From contig NZ_JAVRHR010000002.1 in assembly GCF_031846445.1 (NCBI RefSeq), positions 310,001-374,000 on the forward strand: a stretch of 64,000 bases of DNA, given 5' to 3'. Positions 1 to 8,704 of this stretch are shown piece by piece. The notes beneath the pieces are model-generated. The model was not told where the DNA came from and searched no databases. It saw nothing but the letters and a program-made list of their open reading frames with translations. The position numbers and the translations under genes were made by a program. Positions within the stretch are counted from its first letter, which is position 1. Every line of letters begins with the position of its first letter. The stretch comes from Croceitalea rosinachiae (GTDB lineage: Bacteria; Bacteroidota; Bacteroidia; Flavobacteriales; Flavobacteriaceae).

Positions 1-1892
1 TTGCAAAAATTGCAGCTAAATTAGCAATCGGCTATTCGTTGGATGAGTTGGATAACCAAATAACAAAATCAACTTCTGCACTTTTTGAGCCGACATTAGA
101 TTATGTAATCGTAAAAATCCCGAGATGGAACTTTGATAAATTTGAAGGTTCTGACAGGACTTTAGGACTGCAAATGAAGGCTGTTGGTGAGGTGATGGGA
201 ATTGGACGTTCTTTTCAAGAAGCCCTGCACAAAGCGACTCAATCTCTTGAAATTAAACGTAATGGACTTGGAGCAGACGGAAAAGGATACAAAGATTATG
301 AAACCATTATACAAAAGCTGACCGTTCCCAGCTGGGATAGGGTATTTGTAATATATGACGCCATACAACTGGGGATTCCATTGTCGCGAATTCATGAAAT
401 CACAAAAATTGATATGTGGTTCTTAAAGCAATATGAAGAACTTCATTTGCTAGAGCAAGAGATTTCTAAATATACTGTAGAAAGCCTACCCAAAGCATTG
501 CTTTTGGAAGCCAAACAAAAAGGGTTTGCAGATCGCCAAATCGCGCATATGCTGGATTGCTATGAAAGTGAGGTCCACAAAAAACGGACCGAGCAGAATG
601 TTAACAGAGTCTATAAATTGGTGGATACCTGTGCTGCGGAGTTTAAGGCAATGACACCATACTACTATTCCACGTTTGAAGAAGAAATGGAAACTGCAGA
701 CGGCAAGCGTTTTGTGGTTAATGATAGTGAGGTTACTGATAGAAAGAAAATTGTGGTATTAGGCTCAGGTCCAAATCGTATCGGCCAGGGTATAGAGTTT
801 GATTATTGTTGTGTACACGGGGTCTTAGCGGCTGCAGAATGTGGTTATGAAACCATCATGATTAATTGCAACCCTGAAACCGTATCTACAGACTTTGATA
901 CGGCTGATAAACTCTACTTTGAACCCGTTTTTTGGGAACATATTTACGATATAATTCTGCATGAAAAACCAGAAGGTGTTATTGTACAATTAGGTGGGCA
1001 AACCGCCTTAAAATTGGCAGAGAAGTTATCTAAATATGGAATAAAAATTATTGGAACTACTTTTGAATCACTGGATTTAGCGGAGGACCGAGGTAGCTTT
1101 TCTACCTTATTAAAAGAAAACGATATTCCTTACCCAAGATTTGGCGTTGCAGAAAGTGCTGACGAAGCTTTAGAATTGGCCGATGAATTAGGATTTCCAT
1201 TATTGGTTAGGCCTTCATATGTGCTCGGTGGTCAAGGAATGAAGATTGTCATCAATAAAGAAGATTTAGAGGCTCATGTAGTAGACTTACTCCGAAGCAT
1301 CCCTAATAATAAATTACTTTTAGATCACTATTTAGATGGTGCTATAGAAGCAGAAGCAGATGCTATTTGTGATGGGGAAGATGTTTACATCATTGGTATC
1401 ATGGAGCATATTGAACCTTGTGGTATTCATTCAGGAGATTCAAATGCCACTTTACCGCCATTTAACCTAGGTGAGTTTGTGATGCAACAAATTAAAGACC
1501 ATACTAAAAAGATTGCATTATCATTAAATACAGTAGGCTTGATTAATATTCAATTTGCTGTAAAAGATGATATGGTTTATATTATCGAAGCAAACCCAAG
1601 AGCTTCCAGAACAGTTCCTTTTATCGCAAAGGCTTACAAAGAACCTTATGTAAACTATGCGACCAAGGTAATGCTAGGCGAGAAAAGAGTGAAAGATTTT
1701 GATTTCAAACCAGAACTAGAAGGATACGCAATCAAACAGCCAGTGTTCTCATTCAATAAGTTTCCGAATGTCAACAAGAATTTAGGACCAGAGATGAAAA
1801 GTACTGGTGAGAGCATCCTTTTTATTGATAGTTTGAAAGATGATGACTTTTACAATTTATACTCTAGACGAAAGATGTATTTAAGTAAATAA
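1..1892 (+). CDS. carB: Carbamoyl-phosphate synthase large subunit, 3' part (runs off the left edge)
   Basis: CarB builds carbamoyl phosphate from ammonia (delivered from glutamine by CarA), bicarbonate and two ATP, for pyrimidine and arginine synthesis. The open frame begins at base 3 without a start codon, and its first residues (KIAAKLAIGY) match the region near residue 300 of the family, so roughly 300 residues lie outside the window. Visible are the end of the carboxyphosphate half, the helical oligomerisation domain, and the whole carbamoyl-phosphate half, which opens with PNRIGQGIEFDY at about base 771. The protein stops soon after the second ATP-grasp unit (…FYNLYSRRKMYLSK), so the roughly 130-residue MGS-like allosteric domain of the E. 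coli enzyme is missing. From memory this short form is usual in Flavobacteria. A strong hairpin terminator follows. Confidence 0.96.
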   Translation, partial: AKIAAKLAIGYSLDELDNQITKSTSALFEPTLDYVIVKIPRWNFDKFEGSDRTLGLQMKAVGEVMGIGRSFQEALHKATQSLEIKRNGLGADGKGYKDYETIIQKLTVPSWDRVFVIYDAIQLGIPLSRIHEITKIDMWFLKQYEELHLLEQEISKYTVESLPKALLLEAKQKGFADRQIAHMLDCYESEVHKKRTEQNVNRVYKLVDTCAAEFKAMTPYYYSTFEEEMETADGKRFVVNDSEVTDRKKIVVLGSGPNRIGQGIEFDYCCVHGVLAAAECGYETIMINCNPETVSTDFDTADKLYFEPVFWEHIYDIILHEKPEGVIVQLGGQTALKLAEKLSKYGIKIIGTTFESLDLAEDRGSFSTLLKENDIPYPRFGVAESADEALELADELGFPLLVRPSYVLGGQGMKIVINKEDLEAHVVDLLRSIPNNKLLLDHYLDGAIEAEADAICDGEDVYIIGIMEHIEPCGIHSGDSNATLPPFNLGEFVMQQIKDHTKKIALSLNTVGLINIQFAVKDDMVYIIEANPRASRTVPFIAKAYKEPYVNYATKVMLGEKRVKDFDFKPELEGYAIKQPVFSFNKFPNVNKNLGPEMKSTGESILFIDSLKDDDFYNLYSRRKMYLSK

Positions 1893-1980
1893 CCTTAGGG
1901 TAAGCACACGATGCATTAAAAGGAAAACCAACATTGATTTCGACGCAGGCGTCGGAGCTTTAAATCTTGATTATCGAGTA

Positions 1981-2007
1981 AATAAGGCCCATTAAGGGCC
2001 TTATTTT
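1981..2007. terminator. Bidirectional hairpin terminator between carB and the LamG-like gene
   Basis: A perfect 10-bp stem (AATAAGGCCC at 1981-1990 with GGGCCTTATT at 1996-2005) encloses a 5-nt loop, with A/T tracts on both outer sides. It lies between two convergent genes and can serve both. The preceding 90 bases (1893-1980) hold a small GC-rich inverted repeat near 1941 (CGACGC/GCGTCG) but no gene that I can support. Confidence 0.8.
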
Positions 2008-2014
2008 GGATTAC

Positions 2015-3169
2015 TTACTGTAGTTCAAGCCCGTCGTTACTATCTAATCTTGCCACAAGACCCCATCCAAAAAAGTAATTGGCCAAGCCGATTACTATTT
2101 CGTTATCTCCAGCTTTTAATGGTAATGAAATTTCACTGTTATCGATGGTACATCGTCCTCTTGGTGCTTTCATTCCCGGTGAACCGTAATAATTTTTGTC
2201 AATGTAAAGGGGTTGTCCATCAATGAAAACCCATACCTCATCACTAAAACCTAGTTTTAAGCGACGCACTTGATCTGTTTCAGATTTAATATTTGTTTTA
2301 AGCCAAACCAATCGGCGATTGCCATTTTCTGTGGCACCATATAGTCTAGTTAGGTTAATCATGTTACGTTGTTCTGCCATTATCGATTTCCAACTAGAAT
2401 CATCTAGCAATGTGCTGTCTATTACTACGCCTGGACTTGTTGGGATACTTTTCATAATATCTCTATTAAAAGGTAGGTCAACAGGGGTGGAAACTGACCA
2501 TTTTCTTAAGTAACGGGTATCACTATAAGTAGGATCATATCCTGCTGTCTGAGGTAAATTTTCAGTCGCTTCGGGTGTAATGGATAGGTTCGAATATATT
2601 ACATTACCAGTTAAGTAAATATTTCCTGACCCTCTAGTACCTTCTAAATTGGGTATGTGTAAGGCCACCCTATCCATGTCATTTACGAAAACCTTCATTT
2701 GTTTTTCACTTATGACCAATTTGATATGGTTCCATCTTTGATCATATATCTTAGCAGCTCCTTGATAGTCATCGGTCATATCCCACATATTTACACCATC
2801 AATTACCGTTGCATATTGCATGGTATAACGACTTAAAGGGTCAACAGTGCCAAAATATCTGATGTAGAATAATTCCGCATTTTTTTGGTCATCAGAAGAT
2901 CGAAAACCAATACCAGGAAAGCCTCTTCCAACAAATTCTACGTCATATTCAATAATGCCGTTGGTAAATTGATGGTTTTTTAATTGGATATTAAAACTTT
3001 CTCCTGTTTTTGATTTCACAGCAGCAACTGATTTATGTGTTACAAATTCAACTTTTTCTGAATCGTGCTGCCACACTTCTTTGGCAAAGGGGATTTTAAT
3101 TTTTTTTGTCTGTCCATACATTGATGTAATTAGAACAATACAGAGTACTGCTAAGGGTTTTTTGATCAT
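2015..3169 (-). CDS. Secreted two-domain beta-sandwich protein (LamG-like plus jelly-roll)
   Basis: Exported protein of 384 residues with a typical N-terminal signal peptide (hydrophobic stretch about 6-18, then YGQ). Residues about 25-195 resemble a concanavalin A-like/LamG fold as found beside glycan-active enzymes: phrases such as GIGFRSSDD, FYIRYFG, WNHIKLVISEKQMKVFVND are typical of that sandwich. The C-terminal 150 residues (VWVFIDGQPLY, GDNEIVIGLAN) look like a galactose-binding-type jelly-roll. No catalytic residues can be recognised, so a binding role for sugar or surface polymer is likelier than hydrolysis. It is divergent from a membrane protein (3332-4588) whose exterior also carries a LamG-like sheet with the same K-V-F-V-D/N core, which suggests the two work together. 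The function is inferred, not known. Confidence 0.72.
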   Translation of the reverse strand: MIKKPLAVLCIVLITSMYGQTKKIKIPFAKEVWQHDSEKVEFVTHKSVAAVKSKTGESFNIQLKNHQFTNGIIEYDVEFVGRGFPGIGFRSSDDQKNAELFYIRYFGTVDPLSRYTMQYATVIDGVNMWDMTDDYQGAAKIYDQRWNHIKLVISEKQMKVFVNDMDRVALHIPNLEGTRGSGNIYLTGNVIYSNLSITPEATENLPQTAGYDPTYSDTRYLRKWSVSTPVDLPFNRDIMKSIPTSPGVVIDSTLLDDSSWKSIMAEQRNMINLTRLYGATENGNRRLVWLKTNIKSETDQVRRLKLGFSDEVWVFIDGQPLYIDKNYYGSPGMKAPRGRCTIDNSEISLPLKAGDNEIVIGLANYFFGWGLVARLDSNDGLELQ

Positions 3170-3331
3170 GATGATAATTTTTTATGATTTAAAATTAAAT
3201 TTGATGGTACCAAATGTATCATATGAGTGTTTTTGTTAATAAAATAGTGCTTGTTCAATTTGGTTTAATCCTGTTCAATTGATTTGTTTTTCCAAATGCA
3301 AGGTAGATTTATAGAAAAGTCGATTTCACGA

Positions 3332-4588
3332 ATGAAGAAACATCTTATACTCAGTATTGAGGATCATTTAGGATGGGGTTCGGGTAGCTCATGGACAAAT
3401 AAGGATTTTATTCAATTGAGCGAAAGAATTTTAGAAGTCACAGGAAAACAGTTGAGTGTGACAACATTGAAAAGAGTTTGGGGTAGGGTTGGGACCTTAG
3501 CTAGTCCAAGTACAACAACATTTGATATTCTCTCAGAATTTATAGGATTTGAAAGTTGGCGACATTTTCAAAATCAATATAACAGCAAGAATTACAACTT
3601 GGGGAGAACTAGACTTAAATCTAGACTTTTGAAATTAGGCTTGGGCATTTTAGGCTTGGGTTTGTTGTCACTTGTTATTTGGTCACAAGGAAAAGTAGCC
3701 ACTAAACAAACGATTACAGCGGAAAACCAATCAACTTCAGAAGCTGTTTTGTTTGAATTGGATAAAGTCGCTTCAGGTTATCCAAACACGGTTGTTTTTC
3801 GTTATGATTATGGTAATCTGGACTATGATTCTATCTGTATTCAACAATCTTGGGACTCTCGCAAACAAATTCCACTAAAAAATGCTAAGGGCCTGGTCAC
3901 TTCAACATATTACCAACCCGGATACTTTTTAGCAAAACTAATTGCTGATGGGCAAATAGTAAAAGAGAGAAATTTATATATCCCTACAGAAGGATGGCAA
4001 GGTATGTTACTAGGTAATGATGAGTTGTCGTATTTAAAGCCTGATGAACTAAATAGTGAAGAAATAATAAACGTTATACCAGAAACTTGGAATAGGCTTC
4101 AAGAAATAGATAATGAAGGTCTTTATTTGGCACATTTATCATCTAAACCAAATATAAATGGAGCAAATTTTGAGCTGAACACTTCTTTTAGAATGTCTAA
4201 GACTAAAGAAGGTAGTATTTGCCACAATGTTAGAATGACCGTTACGGGTACACGGGAAGTAATATCGTTAGCATTCAGTATACCTGGGTGTGTGGGGGAT
4301 TTGTCTTTTTTTATCAATAATGAAATGGTCTCAGGTAAAAATCATGATTTTTCAGCTTTTGGAACAAATACTGATGAATGGACTCGTTGCCAAGTGAAGG
4401 TCAAAAATGAGATTTTAAAAGTATTTGTCGATGGACAGGAAGCATTTTCAAAGGAACTCACCGTTGATTTAGGAAAAATCGGGGGAGCTCAATGGTATTT
4501 TGAAGGATTGGGGGAAATTAGAGAGTTGACACTAACTGATGACAAAACGGAAATTAATCTTGTTGGGGATTTGAATGATGAATTATAA
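3332..4588 (+). CDS. Membrane-spanning putative regulator: N-terminal DNA-binding-like domain, one TM, external LamG-like domain
   Basis: Protein of 418 residues from the chosen ATG. The frame can be opened further to ATG 3296 or TTG 3284, but relatives as I remember them begin just before the IEDHLGWG motif. Residues 1-85 (LGWGSGSSWTNKDF, then LSVTTLKRVWGRV) form a compact helical domain typical of Bacteroidota proteins and built like a helix-turn-helix. A single hydrophobic segment follows at about 99-117. The outer part has a beta-rich segment (about 135-230) and a C-terminal LamG-like sheet (about 270-415, LKVFVDGQEAF). The arrangement implies a one-protein sensor that binds something in the periplasm and acts on DNA or a cytoplasmic partner. 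The divergent secreted LamG-like gene is its obvious candidate target. Function is inferred only. Confidence 0.68.
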   Translation: MKKHLILSIEDHLGWGSGSSWTNKDFIQLSERILEVTGKQLSVTTLKRVWGRVGTLASPSTTTFDILSEFIGFESWRHFQNQYNSKNYNLGRTRLKSRLLKLGLGILGLGLLSLVIWSQGKVATKQTITAENQSTSEAVLFELDKVASGYPNTVVFRYDYGNLDYDSICIQQSWDSRKQIPLKNAKGLVTSTYYQPGYFLAKLIADGQIVKERNLYIPTEGWQGMLLGNDELSYLKPDELNSEEIINVIPETWNRLQEIDNEGLYLAHLSSKPNINGANFELNTSFRMSKTKEGSICHNVRMTVTGTREVISLAFSIPGCVGDLSFFINNEMVSGKNHDFSAFGTNTDEWTRCQVKVKNEILKVFVDGQEAFSKELTVDLGKIGGAQWYFEGLGEIRELTLTDDKTEINLVGDLNDEL

Positions 4589-4762
4589 CCTTTGACGTAA
4601 TATTGGTTAACTATTAAAAATACCTGTTGTTAATTTTGTGTTTTTTTCTTAAAAAAAACCTCCAGTTAGAGTTTTTCCAAAGAAAAAGTATCGAAAAAAA
4701 GCTTTTTAGTTGAAGATGCTTTCTTACGGTACAAGAGGTATTTAAACGAGTAATTTAAATAT

Positions 4763-5167
4763 TCAATGCAATACTTCACTAATCTGAAGAATAGGTTGAA
4801 TATTGGTGTAATTGGGAATGTCTCCAACTATTTTTTCAGCATTAGGCCCAAAAGATTCTTGATAGTCTGAAAGCTTATCAAAATACAAATATCCAATCGC
4901 TAAGTAGGGCATGGGTTCATCAGGTGTACGCCCACTTATTCCTTTATCAATTTCGTAAAACTTTAAAGAGTCGCCCATAAGGGTTTTCAACATAGGCATA
5001 TGTTTATTGGAATAATAATCCATATCGAAGGTTTTATCTTCACCGTTCGGATATAGTATCGTAACTTTTACCATTCCCTTTTTACTTTCTTGGGCATTCA
5101 CATTGTTTTGCCAACTGGATATTATTGAAATAACTCCTATTAGCGCAATTATAATTTTTGTCTTCAT
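4763..5167 (-). CDS. Exported EthD-domain protein
   Basis: Small protein of 134 residues: signal peptide (1-25, cleavage near VNAQ), then one EthD-type ferredoxin-like alpha/beta barrel domain. The family signature is visible as VKVTILYPNGEDKTFDMDYY followed by KHMPML, then YLAIGYLYFD and a C-terminal YTNIQPILQISEVL. EthD-like proteins are dimeric; the founding member assists a cytochrome P450 degrading ethyl tert-butyl ether, but most members have no assigned role. An export signal is uncommon for the fold. No partner gene is adjacent. The 174 bases between this gene and the regulator upstream in the window hold A/T-rich sequence with no recognisable gene. Confidence 0.8.
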   Translation of the reverse strand: MKTKIIIALIGVISIISSWQNNVNAQESKKGMVKVTILYPNGEDKTFDMDYYSNKHMPMLKTLMGDSLKFYEIDKGISGRTPDEPMPYLAIGYLYFDKLSDYQESFGPNAEKIVGDIPNYTNIQPILQISEVLH

Positions 5168-5230
5168 GATGTTTGTATTCAGTAATTTGTTAGAAGGTAA
5201 TGTTTTTTTTTAAATTCGATAGATACCATT

Positions 5231-5581
5231 TTAGTTGAACCAAACGGCATATCCTTTTCTTCGCAATTCTAGGGCCAATTTTTTTTCTAATTGAAGAGCT
5301 TCTGTTCTGTTTGTGGTAGGCTCTATGTGTTGAAATAGACTACCGCGTAAATACATACCATATTTCTCAACAATATTTGCCGATAACTTGTGGCCTTTTT
5401 TGTTAATATAGCCTGTTTTATGTTGTTCGAATCTTTGTTTTGGTGTTTTACTGGTCATTCCCACATATAGGCATTGTAATACCCCATTAAACTGTGGATT
5501 GGCCTCTCGAAATTTTCTATTTTCCGTAAATACCTTTTTAGAAAGTTCAATAACGTAAACATGATATTGCAATTTGGCCAT
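5231..5581 (-). CDS. GIY-YIG nuclease-superfamily protein
   Basis: About 116 residues. The N-terminal YHVYVIEL and LYVGMTSKTPKQRFEQHKTG correspond to the GIY…YIG strands and the conserved R/H helix of the GIY-YIG fold, and a late E (EALQLEKKLA) may be the metal ligand. The region between GIY and YIG is longer than in UvrC or homing enzymes. The start is taken at 5581 (MAKLQYH) because it falls just after the gnd stop; an ATG at 5599 would overlap gnd. It lies 5 nt downstream of gnd on the same strand and is probably translated from the same message. Its role is unknown: structure-specific DNA cleavage is possible, but no mobile-element context is seen. Confidence 0.8.
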   Translation of the reverse strand: MAKLQYHVYVIELSKKVFTENRKFREANPQFNGVLQCLYVGMTSKTPKQRFEQHKTGYINKKGHKLSANIVEKYGMYLRGSLFQHIEPTTNRTEALQLEKKLALELRRKGYAVWFN

Positions 5582-5586
5582 TTCTT

Positions 5587-6996
5587 TTAATCTTTCCACT
5601 CCGTGTGAAAAATACCTTCTCTATCAATACGCTCGTAGGTATGCGAACCGAAATAATCGCGTTGTCCTTGAATTAAGTTTAAGGGCAATCTTGACGAAGT
5701 ATAGGCATCAAAATAAGTCAGTGAATTTGAGAGTCCTGGTAATGGAATACCATTGGTAGCCCCATAGGCTACTAGTTCTCTTGTAGCATTTACAGTTCCT
5801 TGAACTTTTTCAACAAAAGCTGGTGATAATAATAAGTTGGGTAGGGTATCATCTGCTTTAAACGCCTCTGTAATATCCGCCAATAGGGCAGCCCTTATAA
5901 TACAACCAGCTCGCCAAATTTTGGCAATTTCTCCTAAATCAAGCTCGTAGCCATATTCTTTTGAAGCATCTGCCAATTGGTGCATGCCCTGGGCATAGGC
6001 CATTATAAAGGCAAAGTATAATGCTTCTTCTGCTTTGGCAACCAAAGAGGCCTTGACTACATTTTCAGGGGTGGGCCTATCATAAAGCTCATCAGCTTCT
6101 ACCCGTTCTTCTTTTAAAGCTGAGATTTCGCGCATACTTACCGCTATATCAATAGTTGGGACAGGAATACCTAAATCCATCGCATTTTGTGAAGTCCATT
6201 TCCCGGTACCTTTTTGTTTGGCTTTATCCAAAATCATATCAACCAAATCTCCATCGGTCAAATCATCTTTCTGTGCGAGAATTTCCGAGGTAATCTCCAC
6301 TAAAAATGATTGTAGGCGACTTTCGTTCCAAGCCGCAAAAGTTTGATGCAATTCTTCATTGCTCAGCCCACCGGCTTTTTTTAGTAAATTATATATTTCG
6401 GAAGTTAGCTGCATTAGGCCATACTCTATCCCGTTATGCACCATTTTCACGTAGTTACCTGCTGATTTTGGTCCTAAATATGCAACACATGGTTCTCCTT
6501 CATATTTTGCAGATACTGCTTCAAAAATTGGTTTTACATGTTGATAAGCTTCTCTTGAACCACCAGGCATAATGCTTGGTCCCCTTCTCGCACCTTTTGC
6601 TCCTCCTGAAACACCGGCACCAAAGAAATTAAGACCTTTATCCTTCAGATAGGCTTCACGACGGTCAGTGTCAGTATAAAAGGAATTTCCACCATCGATA
6701 ATAATATCACCTTCATCTAATAAGGGCAATAGGTTCTCAATAACGGCATCAACTATTTTTCCGGCTGGTACTAAAAGCATTATTTTTCTTGGTTTACTTA
6801 ATGCCTCAACAAAAATTTTGGCATCAGTAGAAGCATTTACTTTGTCTGGTTCTCCACCTTCTTTAATCAAGGCATTGACTTTTTCTTCATCTAAATCGTT
6901 GCCAAAAGCGGTAAATCCATTGTCAGCGACATTTAAGATGAAGTTACGCCCCATTACGCCCAGTCCTACTAATCCAAAATCGTATGTGTTTGCCAT
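5587..6996 (-). CDS. gnd: 6-phosphogluconate dehydrogenase, decarboxylating
   Basis: Third enzyme of the oxidative pentose phosphate pathway: converts 6-phosphogluconate and NADP+ to ribulose 5-phosphate, CO2 and NADPH in the cytoplasm. At 469 residues it has the normal length of the dimeric enzyme. The Rossmann motif GLGVMGRN (11-18), the substrate loop SGGAKGARRGPSIMPGG, the catalytic-helix motif KMVHNGIEYGLMQL, GTGKWTSQNAMDLGIPVPT, and the C-terminal GQRDYFGSHTYERID tail are all present. The substrate loop has KGARRGP where many enzymes have EGARYGP, a conservative difference. It is divergent from zwf-pgl across an 87-bp gap (6997-7083) that must hold both promoters, so the three pathway genes sit together. 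Confidence 0.97.
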   Translation of the reverse strand: MANTYDFGLVGLGVMGRNFILNVADNGFTAFGNDLDEEKVNALIKEGGEPDKVNASTDAKIFVEALSKPRKIMLLVPAGKIVDAVIENLLPLLDEGDIIIDGGNSFYTDTDRREAYLKDKGLNFFGAGVSGGAKGARRGPSIMPGGSREAYQHVKPIFEAVSAKYEGEPCVAYLGPKSAGNYVKMVHNGIEYGLMQLTSEIYNLLKKAGGLSNEELHQTFAAWNESRLQSFLVEITSEILAQKDDLTDGDLVDMILDKAKQKGTGKWTSQNAMDLGIPVPTIDIAVSMREISALKEERVEADELYDRPTPENVVKASLVAKAEEALYFAFIMAYAQGMHQLADASKEYGYELDLGEIAKIWRAGCIIRAALLADITEAFKADDTLPNLLLSPAFVEKVQGTVNATRELVAYGATNGIPLPGLSNSLTYFDAYTSSRLPLNLIQGQRDYFGSHTYERIDREGIFHTEWKD

Positions 6997-7098
6997 AATT
7001 GTATTTATATTAATTCAATACTAAGGAAGTATTTTCTACTAAGAGCTACCTAAAATAAACGTTATATTCGTTATGCTCAAATAATGAAGCTACAACTC

Positions 7099-8631
7099 AT
7101 GAAAAAAACTTCTAATCAACTACTGGTAATTTTTGGCGCATCTGGTGATTTGACTGCTCGAAAATTGGTTCCCTCACTGTTTAATCTTTATCTAGCGAGA
7201 CAATTACCTGAAAATTTTGTGGTCTTAGGTGCGAGTCGTAGTGATATGACCGATAAAGAATTCCGCAATAAAGTGGTTTTAGAAAGTAAGTATTTGAAAC
7301 CAAGGCTTGAAGATTTAAAAGAGAATTATATTCAGGGTTTTTCGGATAAGTTTTTTTATGAAGATTTGGGAGGTGCTTATGATACTGATTATAGTCGATT
7401 ACGAAAACGTGTTGAAGACCTAAATAATAAATACAAGACCGAGGGAAATATCATTTATTATCTATCAACGCCACCTACATTATACGAAACCATCGCAAAG
7501 AATTTAGCGGATGCCGGGTTAAACACGCAGAATAATGGCTGGAAACGATTGATTGTTGAGAAACCTTTTGGCTATAGTCTTGAAACTGCAAAAGCTTTGA
7601 ATACTGGGCTACAAAAATATTTTACTGAGCCTCAGATCTATCGTATTGACCATTACCTTGGTAAAGAAACCGTTCAAAACTTATTGGTGACACGTTTTGC
7701 CAACACCATTTTTGAGCCGTTGTGGAACAGAAATTATATTCATCATGTAGAAATAACGAATGCTGAGAGTGTCGGAGTAGAAAAACGTGGAGGATATTAT
7801 GATAAATCTGGAGCACTTCGTGATATGTTCCAAAACCACCTTTTGCAAATAGTTTCTTTAATTGTAATGGAACCGCCTATAGGAGATCAGCCGGAAGAAA
7901 TTCGAAATGAGAAAGTGAAGGCTTTAAAGTCATTACGAATAATGACAGATGCCCAAGAGCTTCACGATAATACGATACGTGCGCAATACATGGCATCTAC
8001 CATAAATGGAGAAAAAGTAAAGGGATATCGTGAAGAGGATGGTGTAGATAGTGATTCAACTACTGAAACTTATGCGGCAATCAAGTTTTTTGTTGATAAC
8101 TGGCGTTGGAAAGATGTGCCTTTTTATGTGAGAACAGCAAAACGAATGCCCACAAAGGTTACCGAAGTAGTAATTCATTTTAAATCACCCCATCATCATA
8201 TTTTTCAAGATTCAGGAATCAATAATAAAGACAATAAGCTTGTTATTAGAATTCAGCCGGATGAAGGAATTCTAATGAAGTTTGGGGTAAAGGTACCAGG
8301 ACAAGGATTTAAGGTAGAGCGAGCAAATTTAGATTTTTACTACTCTAGTTTAGCCCAAACCCATGTTATGGAGGCTTATGAGCGGTTGTTGTTAGATTGT
8401 ATGCAAGGTGATGCTACTTTGTATGCAAGAGCTGATGAGGTCGAAGCCGCTTGGGAATTTGTTGATCCCATCTTAGAATATTGGAAGAATGGCAAAGATG
8501 TGCGTATGTACGGGTATGCGGCTGGAGTCTGGGGCCCTGAAAATGCTGATGAGCTTATTGATGGTATAGGTTATTGGAGGAATCCTGGCTCTAATTTGGC
8601 GGAAGACCCAGGATATTGTGTTATTTGTTAG
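7099..8631 (+). CDS. zwf: Glucose-6-phosphate 1-dehydrogenase
   Basis: First step of the oxidative pentose phosphate pathway: glucose 6-phosphate plus NADP+ to 6-phosphoglucono-lactone. The protein has about 510 residues. The dinucleotide-binding GASGDLT lies near the N terminus, EKPFG marks the coenzyme/substrate region, and the active-site signature RIDHYLGKE lies about 180 residues in. The start is placed at 7099 (MKKTSNQLLVIFG) because family members usually begin just before the first strand; an in-frame ATG at 7084 would add five residues. The stop codon falls inside a tandem heptamer repeat. pgl follows 73 bp downstream, so the two probably share a transcript. Confidence 0.97.
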   Translation: MKKTSNQLLVIFGASGDLTARKLVPSLFNLYLARQLPENFVVLGASRSDMTDKEFRNKVVLESKYLKPRLEDLKENYIQGFSDKFFYEDLGGAYDTDYSRLRKRVEDLNNKYKTEGNIIYYLSTPPTLYETIAKNLADAGLNTQNNGWKRLIVEKPFGYSLETAKALNTGLQKYFTEPQIYRIDHYLGKETVQNLLVTRFANTIFEPLWNRNYIHHVEITNAESVGVEKRGGYYDKSGALRDMFQNHLLQIVSLIVMEPPIGDQPEEIRNEKVKALKSLRIMTDAQELHDNTIRAQYMASTINGEKVKGYREEDGVDSDSTTETYAAIKFFVDNWRWKDVPFYVRTAKRMPTKVTEVVIHFKSPHHHIFQDSGINNKDNKLVIRIQPDEGILMKFGVKVPGQGFKVERANLDFYYSSLAQTHVMEAYERLLLDCMQGDATLYARADEVEAAWEFVDPILEYWKNGKDVRMYGYAAGVWGPENADELIDGIGYWRNPGSNLAEDPGYCVIC

Positions 8632-8665
8632 GAGTTAGGAGTTAGGAGTTAGGAGTTAGGAGTTA
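8627..8665. repeat. Tandem heptamer repeat (GTTAGGA)x5
   Basis: Five perfect head-to-tail copies of GTTAGGA run from 8627 to 8661, followed by a partial GTTA. The first copy includes the zwf stop codon TAG. Being 7 bp long, a change in copy number would leave the zwf coding end intact but alter the distance to pgl. Confidence 0.9.
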
Positions 8666-8669
8666 TGTC

Positions 8670-8691
8670 AGGTCGAGCGCAGTCGAGACCT
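8670..8691. repeat. Small REP-like palindromic element
   Basis: A 22-bp imperfect palindrome: AGGTC (8670-8674) pairs with GACCT (8687-8691), with inner TCGA copies at 8673-8676 and 8683-8686 around GCGCAG. It is much richer in GC than its surroundings. Elements with the TCGAGCGCAGTCGA core recur between genes in Flavobacteriaceae genomes as I remember them; copy number here cannot be judged from one window. Confidence 0.6.
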
Positions 8692-8704
8692 AAAAAAGGT
8701 ACAA

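Noticed and set aside
1941..1954. CGACGC/GCGTCG inverted repeat after carB as a separate terminator
   Set aside because: The loop is only 2-4 nt, no T-run follows, and a strong terminator lies 30 bp further on.
8670..8691. Palindrome as the end of an insertion sequence
   Set aside because: No transposase frame, no matching second end and no target duplication nearby.
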